A DNA stretch of 59,119 nucleotides from Gemmatales bacterium (GTDB taxonomy: Bacteria; Planctomycetota; Planctomycetia; Gemmatales; HRBIN36): positions 1 through 59,119 of the forward strand of contig JANWWR010000006.1 of assembly GCA_025055835.1 (NCBI GenBank), in the 5' to 3' direction. The notes below the pieces were generated by a model that saw only the letters and a program-made list of their open reading frames with translations, did no database searches and had not been told where the DNA came from. The position numbers and the translations under genes were made by a program. Numbering within the stretch: position 1 is the stretch's first letter; each line of letters begins with the position of its first letter. Shown here piece by piece: positions 55,466-59,119 of the stretch.

Positions 55466-56185
55466 TCAGTCCAGACCAAGCAATGCCAACACGCCCAGAA
55501 CGCAGAGAATGGTCAGAGAGCGAACCGCCTCGCGGACGTTGACCTTGGACGAACCGGCCCGGCGGTCCTCGAAAATGATCGGCGTTTCGCCGAAACGAGC
55601 ACCGGCCTTGCGGCATCGGTACAGTACCTCTTCCTGAAACGAGTAGCCCCGCGACCAGATGCGATGCAGCGGCAGCCGACTCAGGAGCGACACCCGATAA
55701 CAGCGAAACGCCCCGCTGGTGTCGTGGACCGGCAGGCAGAACAGGACACGGGACAAGACGTTGACTCCCCAGCTCATCGCCGCTCGCTTCCACGGCCAGT
55801 TCTTCACGCCACCTCCGGGCACATAGCGCGATCCGATCATGACGTCCCGATCCTTCATGCCCCCGTACAAGTCAGGAAGATAGCGGGGGTGATGGCTGAA
55901 GTCGGCATCCATGTTGATGAGGAAGTCATAGTTCTTCTCAATGGCGTAGCGCATGGCAGCGATCGTGGCGGTTCCCAGGCCCATTTTGCCCGGACGATGG
56001 AGGACATGAATCCGACGATCCTTCGCTGCCAGCTGGTCCGCCAACTGTCCGGTGCCGTCGGGGGAGTTGTCGTCGATGATGAGGACGTCGGCTTCGGGAA
56101 GATAGCGGTGAATCTCGGAGACGAGCGGTTCGAGGTTGTCCTTCTCGTTGTAAGTCGCGAGGCTGACCAGGGTCCGCTCGGACAT
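55466..56185 (-). CDS. Polyprenol-phosphate mannosyltransferase-like GT2
   Basis: A 239-aa GT2 of the dolichol/polyprenol monophosphate mannose synthase type, which charges a lipid carrier with a sugar. It shows LVSLATYNEKDNLEPLV, DDNSPDGTG, the metal-binding NMDADFSHHP and SRYVPGGG, plus RAGSSKV; a single C-terminal hydrophobic helix (about 218-238) may anchor it. AAAGG is near the ATG. It is followed at 4 nt by truB. The donor sugar is not certain. Confidence 0.85.
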   Translation of the reverse strand: MSERTLVSLATYNEKDNLEPLVSEIHRYLPEADVLIIDDNSPDGTGQLADQLAAKDRRIHVLHRPGKMGLGTATIAAMRYAIEKNYDFLINMDADFSHHPRYLPDLYGGMKDRDVMIGSRYVPGGGVKNWPWKRAAMSWGVNVLSRVLFCLPVHDTSGAFRCYRVSLLSRLPLHRIWSRGYSFQEEVLYRCRKAGARFGETPIIFEDRRAGSSKVNVREAVRSLTILCVLGVLALLGLD

Positions 56186-56300
56186 CGGCCTTTACCTTGT
56201 TCCGGTGTTTTGATCGTGCTTTAATAAGTTACACTACAGCGTCGGCTTCCCAGACAGCGACGGCAAGATTTCATTCGGCTTTTTCTACGGTGATCCGGTC

Positions 56301-56963
56301 ATGGCTGCCACGTTAGCGGTTACCTGCCCGCACTGCCGCAAGACACTTCAGATTCCCGACACAGCCGCGGGAAAGCGAGTCAAGTGCAAATGGTGTACCG
56401 AGGTCTTTGTGGCGACGGCCCCCCGCTCCGCCAAGGGCCAGGCCGGCAAAGGCAAAGACGCGTCCGATCCAAAGGCCAAGGCCTCTGCTGCCAAAGACCA
56501 GCCGAAAACCAGTGATGACGAAGAGTGGGGCGTCGTCAAGGCCTACGGTGTGACTAAGGAGAGTGACAAACCTCACTGTCCCTATTGTGCCTGGGAATTG
56601 GAAGAGGAAGGTCAGGTCGTTTGCCTCCATTGCGGGTACAACTTGCAGACGCGGGAGCGGCTGGAACCCAAAATCTACGAGCCGCTGACTTCCTGGGACT
56701 GGTTCTTTTGGCTGCTGCCCGGCATCTTGTGTGGCCTCGTTTGCCTGACCTTCCTCGGCGGCATCATTTACTGCATTTACATTCTGATCTACCCATGGGA
56801 AGGGTACGAAGGCTCCAGCACCTTCCGCATGTTTGTGATTTACACCGCCGTCGCGTGCGGTTTCGTCGCCTTCTTATCCGGTCGGTTCGCGGTCAAAAGG
56901 CTCATCTTGAATCCACGCCCGCCGGAACGGGAGAAGCGGGTCAAGAAGGAAGGCGAAAAGTAG
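56301..56963 (+). CDS. Zinc-ribbon protein with C-terminal membrane helices
   Basis: A 220-aa protein with two Cys-rich zinc ribbons. The first is TCPHCRKTLQIPDTA...KCKWC at the N-terminus, common in planctomycetes. The second is HCPYCAWELEEEG...CLHCGYN at about 92-115. A Lys/Ala/Asp-rich linker separates them, and two helices (about 135-163 and 175-195) anchor the C-terminus. The function is unknown; such ribbons often regulate or bind other proteins. The ribosome site is weak (GGTGAT). Confidence 0.8.
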   Translation: MAATLAVTCPHCRKTLQIPDTAAGKRVKCKWCTEVFVATAPRSAKGQAGKGKDASDPKAKASAAKDQPKTSDDEEWGVVKAYGVTKESDKPHCPYCAWELEEEGQVVCLHCGYNLQTRERLEPKIYEPLTSWDWFFWLLPGILCGLVCLTFLGGIIYCIYILIYPWEGYEGSSTFRMFVIYTAVACGFVAFLSGRFAVKRLILNPRPPEREKRVKKEGEK

Positions 56964-56992
56964 AAACCCTTCCCCGGACGGGGCCTGCCTCG

Positions 56993-57011
56993 GTTTTGCG
57001 CCTGGCAAAAC
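56993..57011. terminator. Short inverted repeat after the zinc-ribbon gene
   Basis: GTTTTGC-GCCTG-GCAAAAC is a perfect 7-bp stem with a 5-nt loop starting 30 nt after the stop. It lacks a following T-run, so it is a weak terminator or a transcript-stabilising hairpin. A TATATT at 57018-57023 lies just beyond and may be the -10 of the next gene. Confidence 0.4.
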
Positions 57012-57099
57012 GTGAGGTATATTGGTGTTGTGCGGCGGAGGCGGCAAAGTCTTCGCCCCGAACCCGTCGCCAGTCTGCGTCCTTCAGGGAAAAGCACGC

Positions 57100-57462
57100 A
57101 TGAGCAACGATCTGACGCCGCTGCCCGGCCCGGTGCCTTTCGACCGACGCGGAAACCAGGATCGTCGCAAAGGAGAGCGCCGTAAGAAGAACATCCCAGT
57201 GGCCGTCGAACGGCGCAGCGGCAAGGATCGGCGGGTGGGGGAACGCCGTCGGCAGGTCGATCCGACCACCTGTGAACGGGATTACACCAGCGACGAGATC
57301 GAGTTCATGCGTGCCATGGATGATTACAAGCGGTACAACCATCGTCCGTTCCCGACCTGGAGCGAGGTGCTCGAGGTGCTGCGGGCTTTGGGGTATCGCA
57401 AGGTGGAACCACCGACCCCCATCCCCGGCGTCCCTCATCGCGGACCTTCCGCGGCATCGTGA
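57100..57462 (+). CDS. Arg-rich small protein (RR-x-x-DRR repeats)
   Basis: A 120-aa soluble protein. The N-terminal half repeats a basic motif ([18 protein letters not shown], then [15 protein letters not shown]), suggesting nucleic-acid or acidic-surface binding. The C-terminal half ([20 protein letters not shown], then [20 protein letters not shown]) resembles short planctomycete proteins of unknown role. GGGAAAAG is upstream of the ATG at 57100; the longer frame from 57022 is not supported. The end overlaps the LarA-like gene by 28 nt tail-to-tail. Confidence 0.7.
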   Translation: MSNDLTPLPGPVPFDRRGNQDRRKGERRKKNIPVAVERRSGKDRRVGERRRQVDPTTCERDYTSDEIEFMRAMDDYKRYNHRPFPTWSEVLEVLRALGYRKVEPPTPIPGVPHRGPSAAS

Positions 57463-58721
57463 ACCGGCCAGGGAAGCAGATTGCCTTCGGCGTCGAAGGA
57501 GATCGGCGTCGGCTTACTCTCCACGGTGAACTGAGTCTCGCAGACCGGCTCTTCCAGACAGGCTTCCGAAGCGTAGATCGTCTCCAACTCCAAGGTGTTT
57601 TTGATGCGAATGACTCGGGCCTGTTCTGGCCGCCGTCGGCCGATGATCGCAAGGGCAGCCTCGATCACTTCGCGATCCGTATCGAAGTAAACCGGAATGT
57701 TGGCTCCCTCGGGATAGCCGGCCGTCACGCAGTTGATGACCGTGGCCCGATAATCCATCGCCTTGACCAGGCGGGCAGTGGTGAAGTCGGCCATGCCAAT
57801 CCCGGCGGCGTTGCCGTGCGTCTTGGCAGACAGGCCCCGGACGAAGATGCTGCGGTATTCCGGCTGCCCGCTGGTAGGCTGTCCCCGGAAGGCCCGCTTT
57901 CTGCCGACCACGTTGGTGTCCATGCCGGAACCGCTGATGTCCTTGCCGATCTCGTCCACGATCAAAAGTTCACCTTTTCGCCACGGCAAGCGGGCTAACC
58001 AGGCTCGGGCCTGAGTCAGCAGCCGTTCCTCGACCGGCTCAAAATCTTCCGGCCGAACCGCTTCGATGAGGGCTGTCTCGTCGTAGGCGTTTTCCACAAT
58101 CGCCAAGCCGAAGCGGATGGGGGCCTTGCTCAGAACATGTCGCCCCACGGCGCGAACGACCCGGTCGTACGGCTCCTCCAGGAGGATGCGGTGGTACTCG
58201 ATGGCCCCGGCATGCTTACCCAGCCCGATCATCATCATTTTCAAGAGGCCGCTTTCGATCGGTCCTTCATAAGCGGTGTGCGGTTTGATGCGAGCGATGA
58301 CGCCGATGTGGTCGGCTTCCGAGGCAATGCGGTCGAGTACCACGGGGAAGCCTTCTGGAGTGCTGCCCAGCGAAACAACCTCCATCGAGGCCCGGATCGG
58401 CACGCCGGTGAACTGCTCGGTGATGCCGTAGCTTTCCAGAATCTTCCGCTGCCCCTCGGCCGTGCCTCCGCCGTGGCTGCCCATCGCCGGCACGATGAAC
58501 GGCTTGGCCCCCAACTCTCTCAAAAAGTTGGCCACGCTGCGGAGGATGAGCGCAATGTTGGCGATGCCTCGGCTGCCGGCGGTCAAAGCGACGCTTTGAC
58601 CTGGCCGAATGGCGGAGGCCAAATCCAGAGTCTCCAATGCTTTCCGAATCGCTTCGGGCACGTTTTCTACCCGGGGACGCTCAAAATGCTGCCGCAACCG
58701 GACCAGACGTGGAAACTGCAT
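57435..58721 (-). CDS. LarA/DUF2088-like protein
   Basis: A 428-aa protein of the DUF2088 (LarA N-terminal) superfamily. Hallmarks are [49 protein letters not shown] and [15 protein letters not shown]. LarA itself is a nickel-pincer lactate racemase, but this branch (with [12 protein letters not shown]) is widespread and uncharacterised, and racemase activity is not implied. It appears cytoplasmic. The ATG lies 214 nt from the divergent S41 gene. Confidence 0.8.
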   Translation of the reverse strand: MQFPRLVRLRQHFERPRVENVPEAIRKALETLDLASAIRPGQSVALTAGSRGIANIALILRSVANFLRELGAKPFIVPAMGSHGGGTAEGQRKILESYGITEQFTGVPIRASMEVVSLGSTPEGFPVVLDRIASEADHIGVIARIKPHTAYEGPIESGLLKMMMIGLGKHAGAIEYHRILLEEPYDRVVRAVGRHVLSKAPIRFGLAIVENAYDETALIEAVRPEDFEPVEERLLTQARAWLARLPWRKGELLIVDEIGKDISGSGMDTNVVGRKRAFRGQPTSGQPEYRSIFVRGLSAKTHGNAAGIGMADFTTARLVKAMDYRATVINCVTAGYPEGANIPVYFDTDREVIEAALAIIGRRRPEQARVIRIKNTLELETIYASEACLEEPVCETQFTVESKPTPISFDAEGNLLPWPVHDAAEGPR

Positions 58722-58800
58722 CGTAGAAATCCTGCTTCAAGACCATTGGGTCGGGGAATCGGGTGCGTCCTCTGTGCCAGCCCATCGTTGCCCGAAGGAC

Positions 58801-58823
58801 GGTATCATTTGGCTTATGATACC
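58801..58823. repeat. Perfect inverted repeat upstream of the S41 protease gene
   Basis: GGTATCAT and ATGATACC are exact complements separated by 7 nt, in the 214-nt gap between the LarA-like gene and the protease. There is no T-run, so an operator for a dimeric regulator is more likely than a terminator. It lies 65 nt upstream of the candidate promoter. Confidence 0.5.
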
Positions 58824-58865
58824 TGATTCGGGCCACGGCTGCACCGCTGCCGGATCAGGCCTCGC

Positions 58866-58894
58866 TTGTGGCAATTTCCTCTCGACACTATAAT
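58866..58894 (+). promoter_or_regulatory. Candidate promoter of the S41 protease gene
   Basis: TTGTGG (58866-58871) and consensus TATAAT (58889-58894) are separated by 17 nt, 41 nt before the ATG. Spacing is ideal though the -35 is only 3 of 6. Confidence 0.55.
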
Positions 58895-58935
58895 CCCGCG
58901 ACGGTTCGCACCAAGGCCCCGGGAGGACGAAGGCC

Positions 58936-59119
58936 ATGCCACGACGTAACCTGTACTGGCTTTTGGGCATCGGTCTGGGATCGCTGATCTGTTGGACGCT
59001 CGCCCAGGGCAGCATCGTCCCGCCGCGCGGACCCCTGTATCTGCTCAAAGGCTTTCCCGGGCATCAACAAAACTACGAACGCCTGAGCCTGTTCGTGGAC
59101 ATTCTTCAGAATGTGGAAC
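58936..59119 (+). CDS. S41 (C-terminal processing) protease, N-terminal fragment
   Basis: Sixty-one residues are visible before the window ends in mid-gene. A signal/anchor segment (YWLLGIGLGSLICWTLAQG) is followed by YERLSLFVDILQNVE, the helix that opens the mature region of CtpA-like S41 peptidases before the PDZ domain. The ATG is preceded by GGGAGG at 10 nt. The PDZ and Ser-Lys active site lie outside the window, so the assignment is tentative. Confidence 0.6.
   Translation, partial: MPRRNLYWLLGIGLGSLICWTLAQGSIVPPRGPLYLLKGFPGHQQNYERLSLFVDILQNVE

Overview
The window is a gene-dense, GC-rich stretch of bacterial chromosome with about 49 protein-coding genes on both strands, short gaps and many 4-bp ATGA/GTGA overlaps. 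I see no rRNA, tRNA, CRISPR array, transposase or phage gene. The gene content points to a planctomycete. The markers are a DUF1552 plus DUF1592/DUF1588/DUF1585-type cytochrome pair, a TIGR03067-type protein, a PGPGW membrane protein, a Trp-rich WVPGYW-repeat protein, two MoxR/DUF58 clusters with BatA-like VWA proteins, DapL, and a ThiD2-ThiE fusion. A Gemmata-like lineage is my inference; no marker RNA is present to prove it.

Layout. 1-5.6 kb: dapL (lysine/peptidoglycan), an ATP-grasp ligase, two glycosyltransferases and an HD phosphohydrolase. 5.6-7.5 kb: a VapC/antitoxin pair, an ASCH protein and a DtxR-type metalloregulator. 7.6-9.8 kb: purEK and rsfS. 10-17 kb: a four-helix membrane protein, a divergent isocitrate/isopropylmalate dehydrogenase, MoxR-DUF58, and a 930-residue hybrid histidine kinase. 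17-25.6 kb: UDP-glucose dehydrogenase, a secreted LolA-like protein with a clear terminator, the DUF1552/DUF1592 secreted pair and the Trp/Cys-rich repeat protein. 25.8-41 kb: prolyl oligopeptidase, an acyltransferase, a SIS-domain sugar isomerase, a VWA protein, carA, lexA, trpD, a nucleoside hydrolase homologue, PGPGW, an M24 peptidase and a tricorn-type protease. 41-46 kb: a Clp_N-ThiD2-ThiE fusion, DUF1802, ruvC, cysS and ispF, all on the minus strand. 46-53 kb: a five-gene MoxR / unknown / DUF58 / BatA-like VWA / VWA-GATase operon. 53-59 kb: a TIGR03067 protein, a TIM-barrel isomerase, truB, a GT2, a zinc-ribbon membrane protein, an Arg-rich small protein, a LarA/DUF2088 protein and the start of an S41 protease.

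The most unusual items are two. First, ruvC carries four in-frame tandem copies of a 30-bp palindromic (REP-like) unit that add 40 residues while leaving all catalytic residues in place. Second, thiamine-phosphate synthase is fused behind both ThiD2 and a Clp-N domain. Other oddities are a nucleoside hydrolase homologue missing calcium-site aspartates, a dehydrogenase with altered signature motifs, a likely leaderless purE transcript, and five tail-to-tail gene overlaps. Start codons were re-chosen from Shine-Dalgarno spacing and family N-termini, so several differ from the longest open frame.
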